Below, piece by piece: positions 52,349 to 60,496 of a DNA stretch of 64,000 bases. This DNA comes from Clostridia bacterium (GTDB lineage: Bacteria > Bacillota > Clostridia > Christensenellales > Aristaeellaceae), in contig JAFTWV010000009.1 in assembly GCA_017465155.1 (NCBI GenBank), forward strand, positions 1-64,000, written 5' to 3'. Under the pieces are notes generated by a model that made no database searches, had not been told where the DNA came from, and was given only the letters and a program-made list of their open reading frames with translations. Position numbers and translations under genes: made by a program. Within the stretch, counting starts at the first letter, position 1. Every line of letters starts with the position of its first letter.

Positions 52349-54165
52349 GCGTCCACCTCCTCTGCGGACAGGGACTGGATCTCATAGATACGCTGGTACA
52401 GGCCGCCGGCCTTTTGCAGCTCCTGGGGCGTGCCCATCTCGGCGATGCGGCCCCGGTCCAGGACGATGATCTGGTCGGCCTTGGACAGCGTGGTGATGCG
52501 GTGGGAAATCAGGATGATGCTCGCGCTGCCAAAGCGCTTTTCCAGGGCTTTGCGGATCTTTGCGTCGGTTTCTGCGTCCACAGCGGACAGGGAGTCGTCG
52601 AAGATCATGATAGGCGTATGCTGCGTCAGCATACGGGCAATGGCTGCGCGCTGCTTCTGGCCGCCGGAGAGCGTTACGCCGCGCTCACCCACGAAGGTCT
52701 CATAGCCCTTGGTGAAGCCCTCGATGGTTTCGTCCAGACAGGCGGCCCGGGCAGCCTCGCGGATGTCGGTCAGGGTCAGTTTTTCGTCGGTGATGGAAAG
52801 GTTTTCCTTCAGCGTCCGGGAGAACAGGAAGGGCTCCTGCAGGACGATGCCGATGTTTTTGCGCAGGTGCTCGCGACTGATGCTTGCAACGTCCACGCCG
52901 CCAATGGTGATCCGGCCCGAATCGGCAGGCAGATCGTAGAGCCGATCCAGCAGCAGCATCAGCGTGGACTTGCCGCTGCCCGTGCCGCCGAGGATGCCCA
53001 GCGTTGTGCCCGCCTTCATGGTGAAGGTGATATCATGCAGCATCTGCGGGCAGCCGTCGTAGGCGAAGTTCACATGCTCGAAGGCGATGTCGCCGGTCAT
53101 ATCGGGGGTCAGGGCATTTTCGCAGTCCTTTTCGATTTCGGATTCGATAATATACCCGATGCGGTCGACAGCAACGCCTGCCTTGGACATGTCGGAGATC
53201 ATGCGGCCCAGCTGTCGGATGGGCCATACCAGCAGGGAGTTATAGGAGATGAAGGCGATGTACTCGCCCGGGGTCATCTCGCCGCGCAGGCAGAATACCA
53301 CGCCGAAGACCACCACCAGCATGATCTGCACGCCGCTGAGAACGTCAGAGGTGCTCCAGAAGCGGCTCATCACCTTTGCCAGACGCACCCACAGGCCGGT
53401 ATATTCCTCGTTGTGCTTTTCAAAGCGGTCACGTTCATAGCGTTCGCGGCCAAAGGCGCGCACCACGCGTACGCCGGTGAGGTTCTCCTGCGCCATGGCG
53501 GACAGACGTCCCTCTGCCTCGTCGCACTCCTTGAAGCCGCTGCCGATCTTGTTGTGAAAGCTGAAGGAATACAGCACGATCAGCGGCATGGGAATCAGGG
53601 CGATCAGCGCCAGCAGGCCGTTCATGGAGAACATGAAGATCATCGACAGCACCACAAGGATCAGGATGCGGAACAGGTTTGTCATCTGACCGGCAACGAA
53701 GTTGCGCGTGGTGTCAATGTCCGAGGTACAGCGCTGGATGATATCGCCGGTGTGATTCTTCATATGCCAGGAGAAGGGCAGACGCTCAATGTGGGTATAG
53801 AGCGTGTCGCGCATGGTTTTGGCGAGGGTTTCGGAGGCGCGGGTGTTGAATACCAGAAAGCCGTACTGGCTCAGTACCTTCACCACTGCGACGGCCAGCA
53901 CCGCCAGCGCCATGATCCACAGATGCTGCCCGAGGTAGGCAAAGCCGCCTACGCTGTTGACCAGCTTCATCACTGCGGGGCCAAAGGTGGGCTCATTGCC
54001 GCCGATGGCATTATCAACCGCCGCGCGGATGATCTGCGGGGTGATCATATCCGCCAGCGCTGCGACAGCCGCCATCAGCATGCTCATGACGAACATCGCC
54101 TTGCTGCCCTTGAGGAAGCGCCAGATCAGCGCTGCCTTGCGGACAGACGGCTCTTTCTTTTCCAT
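52345..54165 (-). CDS. ABC exporter half-transporter with degenerate ATPase site
   Basis: Half-transporter of 606 residues, six-helix domain followed by ATPase domain. Walker A GGTGSGKST and signature LSGGQKQRAAIARML are regular, but the Walker B end reads IMIFDDSLSAVD, with Asp where the catalytic Glu should be. This is the known mark of the degenerate subunit in heterodimeric exporters. It starts 23 bases after the MarR stop and overlaps its partner gene. Confidence 0.93.
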   Translation of the reverse strand: MEKKEPSVRKAALIWRFLKGSKAMFVMSMLMAAVAALADMITPQIIRAAVDNAIGGNEPTFGPAVMKLVNSVGGFAYLGQHLWIMALAVLAVAVVKVLSQYGFLVFNTRASETLAKTMRDTLYTHIERLPFSWHMKNHTGDIIQRCTSDIDTTRNFVAGQMTNLFRILILVVLSMIFMFSMNGLLALIALIPMPLIVLYSFSFHNKIGSGFKECDEAEGRLSAMAQENLTGVRVVRAFGRERYERDRFEKHNEEYTGLWVRLAKVMSRFWSTSDVLSGVQIMLVVVFGVVFCLRGEMTPGEYIAFISYNSLLVWPIRQLGRMISDMSKAGVAVDRIGYIIESEIEKDCENALTPDMTGDIAFEHVNFAYDGCPQMLHDITFTMKAGTTLGILGGTGSGKSTLMLLLDRLYDLPADSGRITIGGVDVASISREHLRKNIGIVLQEPFLFSRTLKENLSITDEKLTLTDIREAARAACLDETIEGFTKGYETFVGERGVTLSGGQKQRAAIARMLTQHTPIMIFDDSLSAVDAETDAKIRKALEKRFGSASIILISHRITTLSKADQIIVLDRGRIAEMGTPQELQKAGGLYQRIYEIQSLSAEEVDA

Positions 54166-54188
54166 AATAGTGTTTCCTCCGTTGAAAA

Positions 54189-54680
54189 TCAGGTCAGTTC
54201 GTCCGTTTCCGACGGCGCGGCGGCTTCAGCGCCTTGCCACGCGCTCAGCTGGGAATCCAGTGCCTGCTCGAATTGCGCAGCATAGAAGCTCATCGCGTCT
54301 ACGAAAAGGATGGGGTACTTTTTCATCAGCTCGGACATGGCCTTTTCCTCGGCTTCATAGACCGGGGCCAGCACGCTCACGGCATAGATGCGGCCGTATT
54401 CCGTCAGCTGGATGGCCATTTCCCGGCGCTTGCCGGGGATGGGCGTGAGGGTCAGGTAGCCTTCGCGCTCGGCCTGCTTGATGGTTGTGTTCAATGTCGT
54501 TTTGGGGATGTACCATTCCTCGCAGATCGACTTCTGCGAGTGGCTTTCGCCGTCGTCGAGGGCGTACAGCAGCCAGAGCATCGAATCCTTCACGCCGATG
54601 TTTGATGCGGAGCAATAGGCGTGGCTCACCCTGCTCCATGCTGTACAGAAGCGCCGCATCAACGGCCGCATATCACTCAT
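54189..54680 (-). CDS. MarR family transcriptional regulator
   Basis: Winged-helix regulator of 163 residues. The helix-turn-helix reads SQKSICEEWYIPKTTLNTTIKQAEREGYL at about 48-76, followed by the wing at PGKRREMAIQLTEYGR. First gene of an operon with two ABC exporter genes, as is usual for MarR proteins that respond to toxic compounds. Start ATG 54680 has GGGAGG nine bases upstream. An inverted repeat inside its own promoter suggests autoregulation. Confidence 0.9.
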   Translation of the reverse strand: MSDMRPLMRRFCTAWSRVSHAYCSASNIGVKDSMLWLLYALDDGESHSQKSICEEWYIPKTTLNTTIKQAEREGYLTLTPIPGKRREMAIQLTEYGRIYAVSVLAPVYEAEEKAMSELMKKYPILFVDAMSFYAAQFEQALDSQLSAWQGAEAAAPSETDELT

Positions 54681-54722
54681 TCATCGCTGCCTCCCGTCCT
54701 TCCTGCACCTGTGTACGGGTAC

Positions 54723-54751
54723 ATAATAGTACGTATTCGGACTATTGTCAA
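54723..54751 (-). promoter_or_regulatory. MarR operon promoter with operator in the spacer
   Basis: On the minus strand: -35 TTGACA (54746-54751), 17-base spacer, -10 TATTAT (54723-54728). On the plus strand AATAGTACG (54725-54733) and CGGACTATT (54738-54746) are inverted arms with one mismatch, filling the space between the two hexamers. Confidence 0.8.
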
Positions 54752-54772
54752 TAGGGAAATGTGAGAAGCCAT

Positions 54773-54813
54773 AAAAAAGGCCGGAGTCTGCGAAGTGTGC
54801 AGGTTCCGGCCTT
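54773..54813 (-). terminator. terminator of the AEC / TauE-fusion operon
   Basis: On the minus strand AAGGCCGGA (54805-54813) pairs with TCCGGCCTT, followed by a run of T residues (54773-54778). Confidence 0.85.
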
Positions 54814-54842
54814 GCGGATTCATGGGGCATGTGTTTTGTTCG

Positions 54843-56357
54843 TTACAGCATCGCTGCCAGCCCCAGGATGATACTGGCGGCGATGGGGACTGTGACCGTG
54901 TCCAAGCCGTGCTTGGTGAACAGCTCTGTCAGGGCGGAGACGGGAGCGATCACCAGCGACAACAGGAGGCAATCCGTCACGGACATGCCGGACATGATCA
55001 GCAGCACCGGCAGCGTGCAGCAGAAGGACGTCAAAGCCATAGCAATGCTGCCTTCCACGGATTTTACGCCCTCGATCATCCGGCCCTGCAGCTTGTGCCG
55101 TCCGAACAGCCTGCCGCAGATGGCCGCCGCGCCGTCGCCGGGGCCCCATGCCATGATCGCGGCAATGGGGATGTATCTGTACGCATCGCCAAGGACGCCC
55201 CAGAACACCCCGATCAGCAGCGCCATGAGCGAAAACAGCAGGATAAAGCTCACCAGCACCTCGTGCTTGCCTTTCTCCACGAACAGGGATTTGTAAAAAG
55301 GCAGACGTTCAATGGCTGTCAGGCCGATGATGATAACCACCAGAAACAGCGCCTTGACTGCCGCAGCCTGCTGCCAGCTGTCCGCCCAGAGCACGGCCGG
55401 CAGGATGGACGTGAAAGCCACGATGTGCAGCAGCTTGCGGAACAAAAAGTCAGGCACCTTCACGGTGCAGCGCAGGATCAGAAGCAGCGATGCGGCTGCA
55501 ATGATATACGCCATGTACTTACCAAAGAGAACCAGTACCGCTGTTACCGCAGCCATGTCGATGCGGCTGATGTTGTTCAGGAGGATCATCGCAAGGCCGA
55601 GGGTCAGCAGCGTTACGCCGGTGACAAGGCCGACGGCTCTTGCGTTAACCCGATTGGCGAAGCGGGCGCTGACAAGGGAGAAGAATGTCGCAATCACAAT
55701 GGACAGGAGCAGATAATCCCAGCATTCCAGCAGGATGGCAGGCTCCATCAGGATGTGGCTGACCGAGGCGATCAGCGCGGTGAAGGTCATGATAAAGGTG
55801 GAGGTTCCCACTGCCGTGCGCCTGTCATAGCCCAGCATGGCGGTGAAGACAATGAGCATCATCATGCCGCCGCCGGAGCCGAAGAAGCCGGTGCCGAAGC
55901 CAATTGTCAGGCCGAAGAAGAGCGACACGGCGATTTCCTTTGCCGTCAGACGGACGCTGCCGGCCTGATCCGGCTTGTCCTTGGAATCGGGTTTGACGAG
56001 GAAGCGGATGCCGATGGCGACACACAGGAAGAGGGAAAAATTGCCCAGCACGCTCTGGTGGGTGAAGTAAGCTGCGGCTGAGCCCAGGGTGCACATGAAC
56101 ACGACGCAGCTCAGCAGCAGCCAGCCATGCTTCAGATCGATCTTTTTGTTCTTCGCATAGACAAAGGATGTGACGGCGGAGCCCAGAATGTCACTGGCCA
56201 GCGCGATGGCAGTGGCCATGAACGCGCCGTGTTCGCCGCCGAAGGTCGGGCATAGAACGATCAGCAGCGGTACCATTGCCGTTGCGGCGCTCAGCCCTAC
56301 AAGGCCTGTGCCGATCCCGGCCAGCATTGCCGCGACGGCAACGATGATATACTCCAT
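54843..56357 (-). CDS. fusion of TauE/SafE transporter and polyprenol-kinase-like domain
   Basis: Membrane protein of 504 residues in one open frame. Residues 1 to about 262 are a TauE/SafE anion transporter with its two repeats, marked by GIGTGLVGLSAATAMVPLL and IGFGTGFFGSGGGMMML. Residues about 285-504 resemble the CTP-dependent dolichol/phytol kinase and cytidylyltransferase-like family: FRKLLHIVAF, then GPGDGAAAICGRLFGRHK at 405-422 and EGSIAM. Start ATG 56357 is preceded by GGGAGG; the track from 56372 adds five residues. It follows the AEC gene at 61 bases. The substrate of either half is not evident. Confidence 0.8.
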   Translation of the reverse strand: MEYIIVAVAAMLAGIGTGLVGLSAATAMVPLLIVLCPTFGGEHGAFMATAIALASDILGSAVTSFVYAKNKKIDLKHGWLLLSCVVFMCTLGSAAAYFTHQSVLGNFSLFLCVAIGIRFLVKPDSKDKPDQAGSVRLTAKEIAVSLFFGLTIGFGTGFFGSGGGMMMLIVFTAMLGYDRRTAVGTSTFIMTFTALIASVSHILMEPAILLECWDYLLLSIVIATFFSLVSARFANRVNARAVGLVTGVTLLTLGLAMILLNNISRIDMAAVTAVLVLFGKYMAYIIAAASLLLILRCTVKVPDFLFRKLLHIVAFTSILPAVLWADSWQQAAAVKALFLVVIIIGLTAIERLPFYKSLFVEKGKHEVLVSFILLFSLMALLIGVFWGVLGDAYRYIPIAAIMAWGPGDGAAAICGRLFGRHKLQGRMIEGVKSVEGSIAMALTSFCCTLPVLLIMSGMSVTDCLLLSLVIAPVSALTELFTKHGLDTVTVPIAASIILGLAAML

Positions 56358-56418
56358 GAGATGACCTCCCATCAGGCAGTGGAGGAAAACCGGAGCCGCA
56401 CCGGCGTATGCTGCCGGA

Positions 56419-57357
56419 TCAGATCAGCCCCAGCGTCTTGAGTACGAACACGAACAGGAAAATCGTCAGGATTGCCAGACCTGAGGTGAAAACAACCAGC
56501 GATGCAGCCAGATCGCCGTCGCCGCCCATTTGCTGCGCCATCGGGAAAGACGAAACCGCCGTGGGCGCGCCAAACATGATCAGGATGGGCACCAGTGTCT
56601 CGGCGCGGAAGCCCATCATTGCGCTCAGCGTCACCATGATCAGCGGACTGATGACCAGCTTGCCTGCCAAGGCGATGACTAGCTGACGGCGGAAGCCCGC
56701 GACGCTGGAGAACATGAAAGAGCTGCCCAGCGCAACCAGTGACAGCGGCGTCGCAACGCCGCCCAGATCAATGATGCTCTCATGCACGGCTGAGGGTAGC
56801 CTGACCTGCAGCAGATTGAACGCGATGCCCAGCAGGGAAGCGATGATCAACGGGTTGGTCGCGATGCCGCGGAGCATCTTGCGTACGCTGGGTTTACCGC
56901 CGCGAAAGGTCTCCAGCGCGATGACGGCCATGATGTTGAACACCGGTACTGTTACGCCCACCAGCAGAGAGGTGGGGCCCATATTGGCCGCGCCGCACAG
57001 GGATTCGGCTACCGGCAGGCCAAACAGGGCAAAGTTGCCGCGGAAAATGGCCTGAATCATCACACCCCGGCGGGGATTTTCCTTTTCAATCCGGGGAATG
57101 AACAGCATCAGTACGATGAACAGCGCCGCCAGCCCTGATACGCTGAAGAGAATCAGCTTCAGGTTGAAGGCTGTGGAGATGTCTGTGGTATAAATGTTAT
57201 TGAACAGAAGCAGGGGCAGGAACACCTTGAAGCACAGCTTGTTCAGACTCAGACGGATGGGCTCGTCCATCATGCCGATGCGCCGCAGGAAATAGCCCAG
57301 CATGATGCACAGGAACAGCGGCAGCACGACGTTGAACGACAGAATCAGATTCTCCAT
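56419..57357 (-). CDS. AEC family transporter
   Basis: Membrane transporter of 312 residues of the auxin efflux carrier/malate permease family, about ten helices in two inverted repeats. Marks: GYFLRRIGMMDE near the N-terminus, FRGNFALFGLPVAESL, and MFGAPTAVSSFPMAQQMGGD in the second half. Bacterial members move organic acids such as malate or others; the substrate is not readable. First gene of the operon ahead of the TauE-kinase fusion. Confidence 0.92.
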   Translation of the reverse strand: MENLILSFNVVLPLFLCIMLGYFLRRIGMMDEPIRLSLNKLCFKVFLPLLLFNNIYTTDISTAFNLKLILFSVSGLAALFIVLMLFIPRIEKENPRRGVMIQAIFRGNFALFGLPVAESLCGAANMGPTSLLVGVTVPVFNIMAVIALETFRGGKPSVRKMLRGIATNPLIIASLLGIAFNLLQVRLPSAVHESIIDLGGVATPLSLVALGSSFMFSSVAGFRRQLVIALAGKLVISPLIMVTLSAMMGFRAETLVPILIMFGAPTAVSSFPMAQQMGGDGDLAASLVVFTSGLAILTIFLFVFVLKTLGLI

Positions 57358-57396
57358 TTTCCACGGCTCCTTTGAGGTCGGCAGGTTTGTACTTTA

Positions 57397-57425
57397 TTTA
57401 TATCACGGATGCTGCGTTTTGTAAA
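57397..57425 (-). promoter_or_regulatory. promoter of the AEC operon
   Basis: On the minus strand: -35 TTTACA (57420-57425), 17-base spacer, -10 TATAAA (57397-57402). Confidence 0.7.
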
Positions 57426-57501
57426 TGCATGAAATGCCGGCAGGCGAATATGGGATGCCTGCGCAAAAGCACAGAACTTGCCTCCGGCACGGCGGCAGAC
57501 A

Positions 57502-57530
57502 TTGACTTGTTCCCCGCGTCAGAGTAAAAT
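57502..57530 (+). promoter_or_regulatory. promoter of the complete sugar ABC importer operon
   Basis: -35 TTGACT (57502-57507), 17-base spacer, -10 TAAAAT (57525-57530), giving a leader of about 65 bases. Confidence 0.75.
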
Positions 57531-57603
57531 AGGAGGGAACGGCGCAGGCGCTGGAGATGGCAGCGCCGTCATACAGCAGACGATATCAAGGATGGGGTAG
57601 CAT

Positions 57604-58704
57604 ATGAAGATTGTACTTGAGCATCTGACCAAGAGGTTTCCGGGCCGGGGCAAGAATGCGCCGGATGTGATCGCAGTCAATGACTTCACCTTTGAGATTC
57701 CCGATGGCAAGCTGGTAGGCCTGCTGGGCCCCTCCGGCTGCGGCAAGTCGACGGTTCTGAACCTGATCAGCGGCCTGCACAAGGTTTCGGACGGTAAGGT
57801 GTACTTCGATGGGGAAGACGTGACGAAGCTTCCGGCAGAGCATCGCGGCGTGGGCATCGTGTTCCAGAATTACGCGCTGTATCCCCACCTGACGGTGGAA
57901 AAGAACATCATGTTCCCGATGGAGAATTTCAAGGGGGACAAGCGCCTGAGCAAGCAGGAGATGCAGTCACGCGCGCTTGAAGCAGCGAAGCTGGTGCAGA
58001 TTGACGCGCTCATGGACCGCAAGCCTGCGGAGCTGTCCGGCGGCCAGCAGCAGCGCGTGGCCATTGCCCGTGCGCTGGTGAAGCGCCCGCGCGTGCTGCT
58101 GATGGATGAGCCCCTGTCCAACCTTGACGCGAGACTTCGCCTGCAGACCCGTGAGGAAATCCGCCGTATCCAGCGGGAAACGAAGATCACCACGGTTTTT
58201 GTCACCCATGATCAGGAGGAGGCAATGAGCATCTCCGATATGATCGTGGTGATGAAGGACGGCGTGCTGCAGCAGATCGGCAAGCCGCAGCAGGTCTATG
58301 ACAGCCCGGCAAACCTGTTTGTGGCGAAATTCCTCGGTACGCCGCCGATCAACGTGTTCCACGGGCGCATCTGCGGCGGCATGCTGTATGCAGGCCAGGA
58401 TGCGATCCTGACGGCCAAGGGTGTGCCGGATCAGGAGGTGTATGCCGCTGTTCGTCCGGAGGGCTTCATCCTGGATGAGCAGGGCCCGCTGCGCTGCATG
58501 CTGCAGGGTGTGGAGGTCATGGGCCGTGACGTATCGGTGGTGGCGGGGCATCCGGCGCTGGAGAGCACCCAGCTCAGGGCGATCATTCCGTCCACAAGCC
58601 GCGTGGATGACGAGGCAGAAGCTGTCCGTTTCTCCATCGTGCCGGAAAAGACGCTGCTCTTTGCAAAGGATACGGAATTGCGCATTGACGCGCAGCTCGC
58701 GTGA
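57604..58704 (+). CDS. sugar ABC transporter ATP-binding protein (MsmX/UgpC type)
   Basis: ATPase of 366 residues. Walker A GPSGCGKST, Q-loop VFQNYALYPH, signature LSGGQQQRVAIARAL, Walker B VLLMDEPLSNLDA, H-loop VTHDQEEA. A C-terminal TOBE-type domain (about 240-360) is of the MsmX/UgpC/MalK group that can energise more than one sugar importer. It heads an operon with two permeases and a binding protein. No other sugar-type ATPase is in the window, so it is a candidate partner also for the two permease pairs at 26.7-36.5 kb. GGGG precedes the start. Confidence 0.94.
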   Translation: MKIVLEHLTKRFPGRGKNAPDVIAVNDFTFEIPDGKLVGLLGPSGCGKSTVLNLISGLHKVSDGKVYFDGEDVTKLPAEHRGVGIVFQNYALYPHLTVEKNIMFPMENFKGDKRLSKQEMQSRALEAAKLVQIDALMDRKPAELSGGQQQRVAIARALVKRPRVLLMDEPLSNLDARLRLQTREEIRRIQRETKITTVFVTHDQEEAMSISDMIVVMKDGVLQQIGKPQQVYDSPANLFVAKFLGTPPINVFHGRICGGMLYAGQDAILTAKGVPDQEVYAAVRPEGFILDEQGPLRCMLQGVEVMGRDVSVVAGHPALESTQLRAIIPSTSRVDDEAEAVRFSIVPEKTLLFAKDTELRIDAQLA

Positions 58705-58715
58705 GGAGGGCGCAT

Positions 58716-59606
58716 ATGGACAACAGAAGCATGAAGGGCTGGCTCTATTTGCTGCCGGCCATCCTGTTCCTCGGTTTTTTCATGGTGTACCCGTTGATAG
58801 ACGTGTTCATCTATTCCTTTGAGGAAGGATACAATTCCGCCTCTCAGACCTACTACGGCGTAGGGGCGTACAATTACGCCTACGTCCTGCATGATCCCTA
58901 CTTCCTGCAGGCGGTAAAGAACACCTTCATCCTCGTGGCGATCACGGTACCGCTTTCGACCGGCCTTGCGCTGTTGATTTCCCTCGGGCTTTCCTCCATT
59001 GAGAAGCTGCGCAACCTTTTCCAGACGGTTTATTTCCTGCCCTATGTGACCAACACGCTTGCTGTTGGCCTGGTGTTCATGATCCTGTTCAAGAAGACGC
59101 CCTATACAGACGGATTGATCAATCTGGTGCTGGGCTGGTTCCGCGTGTCGCCCATCGACTTCATCGACGGCCCCTACTGGGCGAAGATGCTTGTGCTGTG
59201 CACTTACACGGTGTGGGTGGTCATGCCCTTCAAGATTCTGGTGCTGACCAGCGCGCTGGCTTCCGTCAACGATACCTATTATAAGGCTGCCCGCGTGGAC
59301 GGCACCACCAGGAGCCGCATCTTCTTCCGCATCACGCTGCCGCTGATCTCCCCGACGGTGTTCTACCTGATCATCACGGGCTTTATCGGCGCATTCAAGG
59401 CGTACAGCGATGCCGTGGCGCTTTTCGGCACCAACCTGAACGCTGCGGAAATGAACACCATCGTTGGCTATGTGTACGACATGCTCTATGGCGACAGCGG
59501 CGGATACCCGTCCTTTGCGTCCGCAGCGGCGATCATCCTGTTTGTCATCGTGCTGACGATCACCTGCATCAACCTGCTGGTGAGCAGGAAGCACGTGCAT
59601 TATTGA
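58716..59606 (+). CDS. sugar ABC transporter permease (UgpA type)
   Basis: Permease of 296 residues with six helices. The EAA motif is KAARVDGTTRSRIFFRITLP. Start ATG 58716 has GGAGGG ahead; a GTG at 58701 overlaps the ATPase stop and is less likely. Partner of the 59621-60496 permease. Confidence 0.93.
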   Translation: MDNRSMKGWLYLLPAILFLGFFMVYPLIDVFIYSFEEGYNSASQTYYGVGAYNYAYVLHDPYFLQAVKNTFILVAITVPLSTGLALLISLGLSSIEKLRNLFQTVYFLPYVTNTLAVGLVFMILFKKTPYTDGLINLVLGWFRVSPIDFIDGPYWAKMLVLCTYTVWVVMPFKILVLTSALASVNDTYYKAARVDGTTRSRIFFRITLPLISPTVFYLIITGFIGAFKAYSDAVALFGTNLNAAEMNTIVGYVYDMLYGDSGGYPSFASAAAIILFVIVLTITCINLLVSRKHVHY

Positions 59607-59620
59607 GAGGAGGGGAGCAT

Positions 59621-60496
59621 ATGGGCAAGTTCATGGATTTCGAGAAGATCGAACGCCGGGCGCGTACGGGTGCGCGGGTGCGGAACACGATCGTTTACGC
59701 CCTTCTGGCGCTGTGGGCGCTGGTGGTGCTGTTCCCGTTCTACTGGATGATTCTCACGTCCCTGAAGAGCTACAGCGCTTATAACGCGGAGTACATCCCG
59801 CAGCTTTTCACCCTGTCCCCGACGCTGCAAAACTATATGGAGGCCTTCACGGCCGTTCCGCTGGCGCAGTATTTTATCAACACGCTGATCTTCACCATCA
59901 TCACCACTGCGGTCATGATGGTTGTGACGGTGCTGGCGGCCTATGCCTTTGCAAGGCTGGACTTTCCGGGCAGGAACATTGCCTTTGTCATCTTCCTGTC
60001 CCTGATGATGATCCCCAATGAGCTGGTGATCATCACCAATTTTGTCACCATCACCAACCTTGACCTGCGCAACACCTTTCTGGGGCTTATCCTGCCCTCG
60101 GTCACTTCGGTGTTCTACATTTACCTGCTGAAGGAGAACTTTGCGCAGGTGCCGGATGAGCTGTACTACGCCGCTAAGGTGGACGCGACCTCCGACATGA
60201 AGTACCTGTGGAAGGTCATGATCCCGATCTGCCGTCCGACCATCGTGACCATCGCGATCCTGAAGGTCATTGAGTGCTGGAACTCCTATGTCTGGCCGCG
60301 GCTGATTACCGATGATCAGAGCTACTTCCTTGTGTCCAACGGCATTCAGGAGATCCGCGAGAACGGCTTTGGCCGTGAAAACGTACCGGCGATGATGGCG
60401 GCGGTCGTGGCCATCTCCATTCCGCTGATCGTGCTGTTCCTCATCTTCCATAAGAAGATCATGGCCGGCGTGGCGAGGGGAGGTACGAAGGGATGA
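59621..60496 (+). CDS. sugar ABC transporter permease (UgpE type)
   Basis: Permease of 291 residues with six helices. EAA motif YAAKVDATSDMKYLWKVMIP. ATG 59621 is chosen because GAGGGGAG lies just ahead; an earlier start at 59603 overlaps the previous stop. It overlaps the following binding-protein gene by four bases, so translation is coupled. Confidence 0.93.
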   Translation: MGKFMDFEKIERRARTGARVRNTIVYALLALWALVVLFPFYWMILTSLKSYSAYNAEYIPQLFTLSPTLQNYMEAFTAVPLAQYFINTLIFTIITTAVMMVVTVLAAYAFARLDFPGRNIAFVIFLSLMMIPNELVIITNFVTITNLDLRNTFLGLILPSVTSVFYIYLLKENFAQVPDELYYAAKVDATSDMKYLWKVMIPICRPTIVTIAILKVIECWNSYVWPRLITDDQSYFLVSNGIQEIRENGFGRENVPAMMAAVVAISIPLIVLFLIFHKKIMAGVARGGTKG

